64,000 nt of DNA. Origin: an uncultured Vampirovibrio sp. GTDB lineage: Bacteria > Cyanobacteriota > Vampirovibrionia > Gastranaerophilales > Gastranaerophilaceae. The translations under genes and the position numbers were made by a program. Below, one piece after another: positions 35,928-44,848 of the stretch (position 1 is the stretch's first letter; the number at the start of each line of letters is the position of its first letter). The notes below the pieces were generated by a model. The model worked only from the letters and a program-made list of their open reading frames with translations. It was not told the origin of the DNA and did no database searches. The stretch spans positions 47,696 through 111,695 of the forward strand of contig CAJTNR010000003.1 of the NCBI GenBank assembly GCA_910577635.1. Reading direction: 5' to 3'.

Positions 35928-36263
35928 CTAAATTTTAGAAATTATATAATCTTTAATTTGTGCAAATTTTTCTTCTTCGTCCGGTTTTGCAAACATCACA
36001 GTATTTTCATCTTTTGTAGCATCAAATAATCCATTTTTACTTTCTTGACTACCTTGAAATATTATTTGTAAATAACCACTTGTAACTTTGCCACTTTCTT
36101 TATATTGCAAGCCTGTTATGGATTTGATAAATATTATTTTTGTACCATCTAGACCATGAGTCATAAAACTAAGTGCACCTTTTCGTTTTATTTCAATCCT
36201 ATTTGAATATAGTAACATTTGCCCATTTACACCATTTGCAGTTATAATTATTTCTTCAAGCAT
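35928..36263 (-). CDS. DUF4429-like (bacterial PH-like) protein
   Basis: The 111-residue protein matches the DUF4429 pattern: GQMLLYSNRIEIKRKGALSF, KIIFIKSITGLQYKE, SGYLQIIFQGSQESKNG and TKDENTVMFAKPDEEEKF. The fold is PH-like, and function is unknown. It sits 12 bp downstream of the membrane protein at 36276, so the two are probably co-expressed. Confidence 0.75.
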   Translation of the reverse strand: MLEEIIITANGVNGQMLLYSNRIEIKRKGALSFMTHGLDGTKIIFIKSITGLQYKESGKVTSGYLQIIFQGSQESKNGLFDATKDENTVMFAKPDEEEKFAQIKDYIISKI

Positions 36264-36275
36264 ATTTATCCCTTT

Positions 36276-37010
36276 CTATATTTCATTTCCTTTAACTATT
36301 AATCTTGTAGGAGTAAAAGAGAAATACAAATCTCCGCTTTGCCTGCTTATAGCCTTTATTTCAGAATAATATTCATCTTCATAAAATGTCATATCTATAT
36401 CTGCTTTGGCATTTTTAGGAATAATTTTGGTATTTTTAATTTTAAAATTGCCGAGAATATTATCTAATTTATCACTTATACTTATAATTCCCTCAAAAGT
36501 TTCTATATCTACATCTTTAAGATTTTCAATTTCAGCTGTAATAATTAAATTACTTTGATAATTCAAAGTTTTAACTTCCCAAGTATAATTATCGAAGTTT
36601 AAATATCCATCCCTAATTTTTTGTTTTTCTGCACTAATTGCCTTCTGTTGTTCAGCTTCCTTTTTTTCTTCTTGTAAATTCTTCTGTATCTTTTTAATCA
36701 TCTGATTAAAACTTTTTCCTTCAATGTAATCTAATTTATCTTCATTACTGTCAAGTGATGCTAATTCTGCCATTGCAATTACAGCTTGAACTTTTTCATA
36801 ATCATCTTTTGAACTATTTTTTCTTATTCTTTCGATAACATTCTCATAATTTTTTCTTGTTACTTTGGTATTCATAGGATTTGTTAATAACTTAAATGTT
36901 AAAATAGCAAAGGATATGATAAGCAATGAACAAATAATATAACTTATAATTTTCTTATTTTTAACCATCAAATCTTGAATTTTTATAAATAGATTTTTTA
37001 TTTTTTTCAT
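36276..37010 (-). CDS. Membrane protein with coiled coil and periplasmic beta domain
   Basis: The 244-residue protein has one membrane helix (about 19-40, ISYIICSLLIISFAILTFKL), a charged coiled coil (IKKIQKNLQEEKKEAEQQK, about 105-130) and a C-terminal beta-rich domain (NYTWEVKTLNYQSNLIITAE). No family recognised. It diverges from the XRE gene at 37170 over 160 bp and leads the two-gene unit with the DUF4429-like gene. Confidence 0.65.
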   Translation of the reverse strand: MKKIKNLFIKIQDLMVKNKKIISYIICSLLIISFAILTFKLLTNPMNTKVTRKNYENVIERIRKNSSKDDYEKVQAVIAMAELASLDSNEDKLDYIEGKSFNQMIKKIQKNLQEEKKEAEQQKAISAEKQKIRDGYLNFDNYTWEVKTLNYQSNLIITAEIENLKDVDIETFEGIISISDKLDNILGNFKIKNTKIIPKNAKADIDMTFYEDEYYSEIKAISRQSGDLYFSFTPTRLIVKGNEI

Positions 37011-37169
37011 ATTTCAGCCTTTCTTGCACTTAAATGCAAATTTTAGTAAGTTTTATTTTGTAATATGCATATATACTTGCATAAAGATAAAAGAAATTCA
37101 ACTTATTTTGTGGTTAAGGTTAATTCATTTTTACAAGTATTTCATAAAAAATATATTGTGAGGTGAAAA

Positions 37170-37490
37170 ATGTCTGAATTAAAAAAGCTTTTAGGAAAAA
37201 GAATTAGAGAAATAAGAGTAGCAAGAAACTTAACACAAGAAGATTTATCAGAATTAACTGATATTGGAGCTTCTAGTATAAGCAAAATTGAAAGCGGTCA
37301 TTTTCATCCTACAGATGAAAACCTTGAAAGAATTGCAAAAGCCTTAAAAGTTGAACCTTACAAATTATATATGTTTAATCATCAGAAAGATACAAAAGAA
37401 CTCCTGCAAGACATCCAAACAATGCTAAACAAAGCAACAGATGAGGAAATAAAGCTTGCTTACAAAGTTTTGAGTGGGATTTTAGATTAA
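37170..37490 (+). CDS. XRE-family regulator of island 2
   Basis: The 106-residue protein has an N-terminal HTH (LGKRIREIRVARNLTQEDLSE, IGASSISKIESGHFHPTDENL) and a helical tail (LQDIQTMLNKATDEEIKLAYKVLSGIL). A GTGAGGTG site precedes the ATG. It sits at a divergent junction and is the probable repressor of the island's leftward genes. Confidence 0.88.
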   Translation: MSELKKLLGKRIREIRVARNLTQEDLSELTDIGASSISKIESGHFHPTDENLERIAKALKVEPYKLYMFNHQKDTKELLQDIQTMLNKATDEEIKLAYKVLSGILD

Positions 37491-37532
37491 TATTTATAAC
37501 CATCTAAAAAGCTTAAATATTCACTTAAAGAA

Positions 37533-37688
37533 TTAAAAATTATTTTTTTTGGAATATTTATTTTCACATTCTCTACATTCAAAATCTATAATTATTTCTG
37601 TCGGTTCAATAGGATCACTTTTATTCCATTCAGAAGCATTAACTATAGCAAGATTTTCAGTTCTACATTTTGGACAGTACTTATTCAT
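37533..37688 (-). CDS. Small zinc-ribbon protein
   Basis: From ATG 37688 it encodes 51 residues with CPKC at 5-8 and CREC near 38-41, a compact four-Cys zinc ribbon. The longer frame upstream (to 37763) has no ribosome site and overlaps the NACHT promoter region. It diverges from the NACHT gene by 77 bp. The function is unknown; a regulator or structural partner is possible. Confidence 0.55.
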   Translation of the reverse strand: MNKYCPKCRTENLAIVNASEWNKSDPIEPTEIIIDFECRECENKYSKKNNF

Positions 37689-37765
37689 TATTTCATGCCT
37701 GTTATTAATATTAATTCGATTATAACATAATTTTATAGACAATTTGTTTAAAGTATAATTCATTT

Positions 37766-40700
37766 ATGGATGAAAATATAGCAAATCTTAAACAATATAT
37801 TGAAAAAGATATAGAAAATAAATCTTTTGACTTTTTTTGCAGAAAAAAATTGATAAGTCTTATATCGTAACAGAATTTACTGATGATACTAATAAAACGG
37901 TTCATTATAATAACATATTAGACTTATTGCTAAACGCTTCTGAACAAAATAAATTAGCAATATTGGGAAATGGTGGACAAGGAAAATCTCAATTTCTTAA
38001 AATGCTATATAAAGATTTATACCAAAATGATAAATTGCCTATTTTTATCTCTTTACAAGATTTTGGCTTATGGCAAAAAGAAAATGCTCAAAAAGGTCTG
38101 TTTGAATATATTAAATATTTAACAGGTTTTGAAATTGACAATATAAAAACTAAAGTTATTATACAAACTAATAATCTTAATAATACTGTTAATAAAGACT
38201 TCTATCTTTTATTAGATGGATTAGATGAGTATTGTGGAAATTATCGAAACCTCTTAAATAATGAATTATTTAGAAACAAGTTAAACTTTAATATTGTAAC
38301 TACTTCAAGAAATACATGTTCAATGTACTTGAACAATTTTAATCTATTAAATATTCAAATATTTAGCAATAAACAGATTTTAAAATATTTACTTTATTTT
38401 GAGATAAACAGAATGCAGATAAATTATATAATGCCATAAAAAGCAAAGATGATCTCTGCATACTTTCAAAAACTCCATTATTTTTAGCTTTATTGTGCAG
38501 AATTTACAAATCTAATCCAGAAAGTCTTAATACAATTCATTCAAAAACTGATTTTATGCAACAAATTTTTGATGTTTTATGTGATGAAAAATTAATTGAC
38601 AAAGCAACTAGAAAGCATCTTTTAGAAGAACTTTGCAGTATTGCCTACAATTTAAAACTCAATAATGAAATAAATCCAAGTAGTGAACTATTAAAATTAC
38701 AACTTCTCGTTCCAATAGGAAATACTTATCAATTTGTGCACAAATTATTCGAAGATTACTATTCTGCTTTATTTCTGGCTAATAATGGAACAGTTAATGA
38801 TTTTTTAGACTACAAAAATGACATATATAATATTTTCTCAGCCAATTGGAAACAAACTATAATATTTTGGTTTGGCATAGAGACCATTTATGATAAAGAA
38901 AAAATAAAATGTTTTAATAAAATATTAAAGTTTAAAGATAAAACATCCGGATGGTATCAAAAACGAGCTTTTTTGTTGTGTTGTGAAATATTAGGAGAAT
39001 ATAATAATATTCCAGAAAATAACAAAAAGAAATTATTAAACAAATTTATTGATATAACAAAAGATTATTATAATTTAACCGATGATAACGAAGTTGAAGA
39101 AAATAAAAAAAATAAAGACTCTGTTTATTTATTAGATTTAGCAAATGTTACTTATAATACAGATAGAAAATGTTTATGTGATCTTTTATATAATAAACTA
39201 GATAAAGCTTGGAGAAAAAGAGATAAAAAAGCTCCATTTACAACCTATATAAATAGTCTTGCTAATTTAAACTATAATACTATAAGCTTTAAAAATCTTT
39301 TATTTGAGATATATCAAGAACGAAATAAACAATATTCATATGATTTATTTCAAAAAGCTTTCAAAAGTTGTGCTTATGGTGATATTAAAACCATAGAATT
39401 TTTTATTGAAAGAATTGAAAATCCTATAAAATATGATTATCAAAAAGAAAGAGAAGGTTGGTATATCAGAGGTATTATCGATATATTATCAGATATAATT
39501 CCTTCTGATTCCAGTTATGTTAATAAACTCTACAAGCTATATCAAAATGAGTCATTATCAAATCTGTATGGTAAAAATAAATCTATTTTTACAGGAAAAT
39601 TGAAATCTTTTTTAAGAGATAAATCTACAGATGAAGATATTGTGAAAGAACTTGGCGAACCTAAACCTATATCGAAAGTTGCACAAATGCATATAGATAT
39701 AAAATCTTATTTAGAAACAAATAATGATAGTAATTTGGGAAATGTTTTACAAATAATGGAGCACTGCATTGAACCATTTTCTATAATGTTAGAACAAGCA
39801 TTCAATAATATTAAACCAGAGCAACAAAAAGAATTTTTGAAAATCATCTTATTTGACAATAAATTCCAAAAGTATCAAAAAAGAATCTTTTGTATGCTTG
39901 CACATCCAAAATATAACGAAAATAATTATATAGTTGAATTATTTAATACTGCAAAAACAGATGCTGATAATGATCTATTCGAAAATCTACCTTGTTTAGC
40001 TTATGTTACAGGCACGATTGCAAAATCAGAAGAAATAATATCACAAGCAGTTAGTATATTAAAAGAGCATATAAAAAATAATACTAATGATTATGAATGT
40101 ATTAATTGGTTAGGACATATTGCTTTAGAACATACACAATATAAAGACAATATTATTGCGTTTTTAAAATCAATTCAATATCGTGATGACAATGCAAAAA
40201 TATATGCTATGTTTTATATTGATATTGATGATGCAAATAAAACACAATATAAACATTGTTTAATGAATTTAATTCTCGATAAAAATAAAAAAGATAAAAG
40301 AAATGATTACTTATTAGTTTTATATCAAAACTGTTTAAATTGTCCCAATAATGAAGATTTAGTAGAGTTTTCAATAAAATTAATCAAATCTATTCCTTTA
40401 AAAAACACTTTGAGTAGACATTTTATCTTTTATCTTAGTCGTATCTGCAATTCAGCAATTCGGAGAATAGATACTTTTAGATTAAAATTAAAAAACAAAA
40501 CTATAAAAAAATAATATGCTTTATAGGCAATATTTTTGTTAAGTCTACAAATTCTATAAATAGAAAATATTTTAATCATAGATTTATATATCTTGATAAT
40601 TGGTTTATAAGAAATTACATAACAAAAGATAATCAAAATTTAATTTTAAAATCATTAAAAAGAGAAAACTATACTTTAATATTATGTTATTTAGCTTATG

Positions 40701-40969
40701 AAATGGACTATATTGACAGTTATAAAATCTATCATCCAATAAAATACAATATAGTAAAATATAGAAAAATAACTGTAAAATATCTTAAATTTGTTTTTAA
40801 GTCGTTAATAAAATTTTATTCTGAATATAAAGATATAATTAACAGTTTATTTATTTGTTTATTTGCAATACTTTGTATAACTGTATTTTTAAAAGAACAC
40901 AATAAATCTTTATCATTTACTAACTATGTAAAAACATTCATTTATAAACAGATAAAAGACTATGAATAG
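37766..40969 (+). pseudogene. NACHT NTPase with C-terminal membrane segment, broken into four frames
   Basis: Frame 1 (ATG 37766) encodes MDENIANLKQYIEKDI. Frame 2 from about 37837 has Walker A GNGGQGKS and Walker B LLLDGLDEY. Frame 3 from about 38403 starts DKQNADKLYNAIKSKDDL, then LSKTPLFLALLC and a long helical-repeat region to 40514. Frame 4 from about 40506 continues KIICFIGNIFVKSTN to a hydrophobic helix (IINSLFICLFAILCITVFL, about 40,840-40,900) and stop at 40969. Each step fits loss of one base; two are at T7/A7 runs. Reconstructed length is about 1,067 residues with no large N-terminal effector. Bacterial NACHT proteins are anti-phage sensors. As it stands, no full-length product can be made without frameshifting. 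Confidence 0.82.
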
Positions 40970-40971
40970 GA

Positions 40972-41370
40972 TTATGCAAATACAATATTTTGCAATAAAG
41001 ACATTTTTTCAATATCTGTCAAAAAAGACTTATCAATAATTTTTTTAGAATTGGTTTTATAATAATTATTGATAAGAACTTTAAGCTCACTTGGTATAGA
41101 GTTTTCTGAGATTACTTGTCTAGAATATATAGAAAATTTATTGTTAGAATAAACTATTTTTAAAAATCTTTGTTCTAAAGAACCGTTTAATAAACAAAAA
41201 TCAAAATAAACATTTAAATCCTGTTTAGCATTAATATTATCCAGAATTTGATAAAGTGTATTTATATGTTCAAATGGACTTTCTGCACCACGAGGAATAA
41301 TGATTACATTATTACCTATGTAATCATATAAAAATGAAGATATTGAATTGTCATAAATAACTTCTTTCAT
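40972..41370 (-). CDS. rnlB: RnlB-like antitoxin
   Basis: The 132-residue protein is the size of RnlB and lies just downstream of an rnlA homolog with 17 bp between them. It shows ISSFLYDYIGNNVIIIPRGAE, then FDFCLLNGSLEQRFLKI, which fits the RnlB pattern of a short alpha/beta protein with a LLxNG stretch. RnlB neutralises RnlA during normal growth. Sequence resemblance alone is modest; the gene pair makes the call. Its stop is 2 bp from the end of the convergent NACHT gene. Confidence 0.7.
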   Translation of the reverse strand: MKEVIYDNSISSFLYDYIGNNVIIIPRGAESPFEHINTLYQILDNINAKQDLNVYFDFCLLNGSLEQRFLKIVYSNNKFSIYSRQVISENSIPSELKVLINNYYKTNSKKIIDKSFLTDIEKMSLLQNIVFA

Positions 41371-41387
41371 ATTATTCCTTTTAATAA

Positions 41388-42458
41388 TTATATTACTTTA
41401 TTTTCATGTATCTGTTTTAATAAAGTAATTATTTGTTGAAAAATTGCTATTGCTTTGCTTTTCTCTGATATTTGTTCTGGCATCATTCCATCATTGTGAA
41501 ACAATTTATGTCTATTATTATGTATAAAATTATATAAGTCATTAACTGTTTGTATGATTTTTTGATTATTTTTAAAATTAATCTTAAATTCATCTTTCAA
41601 GTTCCAAGTCGTACTTTGAGCATTTGCTTCAAAATAATCGAAATTATTACTAGTAGGCATCGAATATTCCATGCATATTCTATTTAGAACACCTTCTATA
41701 ATTTTTATAGCAGATGCAACACTTGCAAAATACTCCGGTAATTGAATTTCTGTAAAGACTAAAAAGGCCGATGTTTTCAACCATTTCTTCTCTGTATCAG
41801 TTATTATATATTCATTCAAATATACATTTTCGCCTAATTGACATTTTAGATATTCATCTAAAATGCCTTCATCATAGGTTATGCAGAAATTCTGCATTTC
41901 TTTTTTATTCTTGATATATAAAGATACTATATCTCTTGCCTCTATATTTAATTCAGAAGTTAATTCAATAAAAACTTCATCCCATAAATATGTAGATTGC
42001 CCTGTTAAAATAGCTTTTTGGGATGTTGGATAGTATTGAATAATTACCTTTTGTTTGTTTTTTGAAATTGTTAAGTTAATTTGAGTTTTAGTACAAGTAA
42101 CTTCTTCAACTGTATAATCATCTTTATTTGTATAATATTCATTTATATTATTATAAACACTGGAAATTATACCATTGAACTCTTGGCTCTTATGCTCAAC
42201 TTGTGAAATATCATATGTAATAGCAACTAATATTTCATTGGCAAACTCTTGATTTTGACCTTGTGGCACAACTGATAACCCTTTTGCAGTATCATAAATT
42301 GCATATTTAAAAGTTTTATGCCCAGCAACTGTAATATCATAAATCCAATTACTGTCGGATTTACGAGTATAATTTATTTCAGTCTTGAAACCGTTATCTT
42401 GAAAATATTTATCTAATTTTTCAATAAATTGATCCTTTGTTAAATTTATATTTTTCAT
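41388..42458 (-). CDS. rnlA: RnlA-like HEPN endoribonuclease toxin
   Basis: The 356-residue protein is nearly the exact length of E. coli RnlA (357). The C-terminal HEPN domain has R316-x4-H321 in NNRHKLFHNDG and a Glu near 255 (IKIIEGVLNR), matching catalytic Glu258, Arg318 and His323 of RnlA within two or three positions. The N-terminal half is beta-rich as in RnlA domains N and NRD. RnlA cleaves mRNA and blocks phage such as T4 when RnlB is lost. The gene order, toxin before antitoxin, is as in E. coli. It is intact, unlike the NACHT gene beside it. Confidence 0.82.
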   Translation of the reverse strand: MKNINLTKDQFIEKLDKYFQDNGFKTEINYTRKSDSNWIYDITVAGHKTFKYAIYDTAKGLSVVPQGQNQEFANEILVAITYDISQVEHKSQEFNGIISSVYNNINEYYTNKDDYTVEEVTCTKTQINLTISKNKQKVIIQYYPTSQKAILTGQSTYLWDEVFIELTSELNIEARDIVSLYIKNKKEMQNFCITYDEGILDEYLKCQLGENVYLNEYIITDTEKKWLKTSAFLVFTEIQLPEYFASVASAIKIIEGVLNRICMEYSMPTSNNFDYFEANAQSTTWNLKDEFKINFKNNQKIIQTVNDLYNFIHNNRHKLFHNDGMMPEQISEKSKAIAIFQQIITLLKQIHENKVI

Positions 42459-42866
42459 TTTATTTATACCTTTTCTATAATCATACTTACTAAATACAAA
42501 AGTTAAATATTTTATTAAGCAACATTTCTTAATTCATACAATTGATATAGTTCCATAACGATTTGTTTCGAATTTTTCTCAATATGGGGTACCATATATT
42601 GATATATTAATGTATAAATTTTCGAAATTTCCGAAAATTTAACCCATGTTAAAAATAAGGCAAAACTATATATAAATGTATTGATAATAATTAAAAATGC
42701 GCTATTATGATAATAGGGTCAGCTGTAGTGCTCTAGGTCTACTTACAGGCGAGGGTACTTCTTGTTTAACAAAGATATACTTTCTGTAAAATTTTTTTAC
42801 AGTTTGGATTGACAGGTTTTATGTCTGTCGTTTGCGTATTATTGATATTTATTGTTTGATTTAACA
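42459..42866. other. Intergenic stretch holding attR and a GC-rich patch
   Basis: No gene is seen. It contains the rnlA promoter region, the right repeat (42586-42597) and, at 42717-42765, a patch of higher GC (GGGTCAGCTGTAGTGCTC, then CTACTTACAGGCGAGGG) in otherwise very AT-rich DNA. A short inverted repeat CTGTAAAA/TTTTACAG lies at 42784-42802. The patch could be the end of a lost RNA or gene; I cannot name it. Confidence 0.4.
42586..42597 (+). repeat. attR-like direct repeat at the right end of island 2
   Basis: GGGGTACCATAT, identical to 32604-32615. TTCGAATT lies at 42568-42575, echoing the T-loop before the left copy. The sequence to the right would be the original DNA downstream of tRNA-Glu. 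Confidence 0.78.
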
Positions 42867-43065
42867 ATGAAAAAGAGAGTTCTTGTTTTAATAGATGGGT
42901 TAAATTGCTATCATAAATTAAAACAATATTAGAAAAATCAAAATTTCTGTGGTAAATGGCTTGATTATATGTCTTTACTAAAAGCTTCAATAAAAAGTCA
43001 TTTGAAAAGTAGTTATTTTGAGATTGAAGTTATATTCTGTCACCATAACATCTTGATTCTAAATA
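42867..43065 (+). pseudogene. NYN-domain (LabA/DUF88-like) nuclease N-terminal remnant
   Basis: The plus strand reads MKKRVLVLIDGLNCYHKLKQY, an in-frame TAG, then NFCGKWLDYMSLLKASIKSH and FEIEVIFCHHN before similarity fades near 43065. The start matches the IDGxNxY strand of NYN-domain nucleases and the WLD segment follows as in that family. It has an internal stop and is cut at the 3' end by the antisense gene at 43084. Confidence 0.6.
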
Positions 43066-43083
43066 ACCCTCATTCATTGCGTC

Positions 43084-43806
43084 TTAGTTATCAAATAATT
43101 GTTTTGCAATTTTTCTATAATCAATGCTATCAGGCTCAATCTTTGCTTCGCTGCAGCTATCGAATAGTTTTTTTGGAAGCTCTTTTTGATAGATATACTC
43201 AATTGGTTCTTTTGTATTAATATAATTTCCCAATTCTTCGATTCCAAGCCCTTTTTTGACCAAATCGCTTCCTATATTTAAAGTATCAGGATTAATAGTT
43301 TCAAGGCTTTCTTTGCACATTTTAATATAGGGTCTGAATCGAAGTTTTGATATATCCAGCTCCTTGCTTGGAATTTTTATTGCAACCAGAGAATCTCCAT
43401 CTTTATTTGTAAAGTTAAGGAGCATTTCACCAATATCTATATCCCCTAATACTTCTGTTTCTTTTCTTCCAAGCCATTTGGTTAAAAAATTATTCTTATC
43501 TATTAAATAAATCCCCTCAAGCCCGTTTTGTCCTTGTTCCCAGTCTGAAAAGCGTATTTTTCCTGAATTTATAATAGAACTATAATTTTTTTTGGATGTT
43601 AGATGATAAAAAAATTCGGGCAAGTCTTGTTGTGTGGTTTTTGTAATATTCACTGACGCTTTTCCTAAAACAGCAAGAGCATCAATAGAATTTTGCACTT
43701 TAGCTGAATCAAAACAAGCACCATTTTTTGCTGGTAGTTTCTTTAGTTCTTTAGCACAATTGGATACAAGATTAACTGCATTATTTTGCAATTTATTTAT
43801 ATTCAT
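43084..43806 (-). CDS. Putative ADP-ribosyltransferase-fold protein
   Basis: The 240-residue protein contains FFYHLTSKKNYSSIINSGKIRF (about 65-86) and then EGIYLIDKNNFLTKW. The HxTxxxNxxxIxxxG pattern followed by a short strand is seen in ART/PARP-like and KptA-like folds. The catalytic Glu cannot be assigned with confidence. The N-terminal 60 residues are helical (NNAVNLVSNCAKELKKL). It has no signal peptide. A toxin or effector function is possible. The next gene, phzF, is divergent. Confidence 0.45.
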   Translation of the reverse strand: MNINKLQNNAVNLVSNCAKELKKLPAKNGACFDSAKVQNSIDALAVLGKASVNITKTTQQDLPEFFYHLTSKKNYSSIINSGKIRFSDWEQGQNGLEGIYLIDKNNFLTKWLGRKETEVLGDIDIGEMLLNFTNKDGDSLVAIKIPSKELDISKLRFRPYIKMCKESLETINPDTLNIGSDLVKKGLGIEELGNYINTKEPIEYIYQKELPKKLFDSCSEAKIEPDSIDYRKIAKQLFDN

Positions 43807-43856
43807 ATATATAATAAAAGTAGTTAATTTATTAAAATTGCGCTATAGGAAATATT

Positions 43857-44711
43857 ATGAAAAAAATTGAAACAATAATTCTAAACTCATTTACTGATTC
43901 AATCCCCGGGGGAAATGGCGCAGGAGTTGTTTTAGGGCTCGATTTTAGCAATGAAACCATGTTAAAAATCGCAAAGAAAGCGGGGTTATCTGAAACTGCG
44001 TTTATTGAACAAATATCTGATTCAACATTTAAAATCCGCTACTTTACCCCTGCATCTGAAGTGGATTTGTGTGGTCATGCTACTATTGCTGCTTTTTGGT
44101 ATCTAAAAGACAAGCTTAACTCAAAAAACTACAAACTTAAAACTAAAGCTGGGGTTGTTGATATTAATATCGGAAATATTGTTACAATGTCACAAACCTT
44201 GCCCTGTTATAGTGAAATTATTGATAAAGAAGAGTTTTTGGGGTGTTTTGAAGGGTTAAAAAAAGACGATTTTTTTATCGATATGCCGCTTCAAGTCGTT
44301 TCAAGCGGATTAAGAGATATTATCGTCCCTATTAGAACTCTTAAAGGGCTTTTTAAAGCTAAACCCGTGGTTGAAAGAATTATTGATATCAGCAAAAAGT
44401 ACAATACAATCGGGGTTCATTTATTCACCCTTGAAACTTTGAATAATTCAACTGCACACACAAGAAATTTTGCTCCTTTGTATGATATTACAGAAGAAGC
44501 AGCAACAGGAACAGCAAACGGAGCACTCGCTTGTTATCTTTATAAATACTTGAAAAAATTTGACTTTAAAAACCTTGTGTTCGAACAGGGCTATTGTATG
44601 AATAACCCATCCGCAATTTTTGCAAGTTTAGAAGCTGACAATAACCAGATAAAAAAAGTTTCAGTTGGAGGATCTGCAGTTTTAGTTAAAAAAATAGATA
44701 TTGAAATATAA
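43857..44711 (+). CDS. PhzF-family isomerase
   Basis: The 284-residue protein has the PhzF pattern: NSFTDSIPGGNGAGVVL at the start, LSETAFIE with the catalytic Glu (about 46), YFTPASEVDLCGHATIA, and the C-terminal-half repeat with ARNFAPLYDITEEAATGTANG. PhzF enzymes isomerise or epimerise small acids, and the substrate here is unknown. There are no phenazine genes around. It begins 50 bp from the divergent ART-like gene. Confidence 0.9.
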   Translation: MKKIETIILNSFTDSIPGGNGAGVVLGLDFSNETMLKIAKKAGLSETAFIEQISDSTFKIRYFTPASEVDLCGHATIAAFWYLKDKLNSKNYKLKTKAGVVDINIGNIVTMSQTLPCYSEIIDKEEFLGCFEGLKKDDFFIDMPLQVVSSGLRDIIVPIRTLKGLFKAKPVVERIIDISKKYNTIGVHLFTLETLNNSTAHTRNFAPLYDITEEAATGTANGALACYLYKYLKKFDFKNLVFEQGYCMNNPSAIFASLEADNNQIKKVSVGGSAVLVKKIDIEI

Positions 44712-44739
44712 ATAATATCTTTATTTAATAAATAATAAC

Positions 44740-44768
44740 TTGACAAAAATAAATTATTATGTTACTTT
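44740..44768 (+). promoter_or_regulatory. Promoter candidate ahead of a terminator hairpin
   Basis: TTGACA (44740-44745) and TACTTT (44763-44768) are 17 bp apart. Transcription would start about 44776, just ahead of the hairpin at 44783. Confidence 0.5.
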
Positions 44769-44782
44769 AATAATATAAAAGA

Positions 44783-44823
44783 GAGTTAATGAAAAAAATA
44801 GTTTTTCGTTGACTCTTTTTTTT
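44783..44823 (+). terminator. Intrinsic terminator or attenuator before the M23 gene
   Basis: GAGTTAATGAAAAA pairs with TTTTTCGTTGACTC (two G-T pairs) and is followed by a run of T. It may end phzF transcription or, given the TTGACA promoter upstream, attenuate the M23 gene that begins at 44849. Confidence 0.75.
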
Positions 44824-44848
44824 AATTATTTATATAAGGAGTAACAAT

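Larger units (their letters stand above)
32604..42597. mobile_element. Island 2: serine-recombinase element in tRNA-Glu carrying NACHT and RnlAB
   Basis: About 10 kb lies between two copies of GGGGTACCATAT. The left copy overlaps the tRNA-Glu 3' end; the right copy is 128 bp beyond the rnlA start. Contents are recombinase (frameshifted), a small ORF, a MerR-like protein, a frameshifted mobile-element gene, a DUF4429-like protein, a membrane coiled-coil protein, an XRE regulator, a zinc-ribbon protein, a NACHT NTPase, and RnlB/RnlA. No conjugation genes are seen, so it is an integrative island, not an ICE. Confidence 0.82.

Noticed and set aside
42717..42765. GC-rich patch as SRP, 6S or tmRNA
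   Set aside because: It lacks the conserved SRP tetraloop stem (GGTCAGG with GGAAGCAGC) and any tRNA-like domain, so I cannot support an RNA family.
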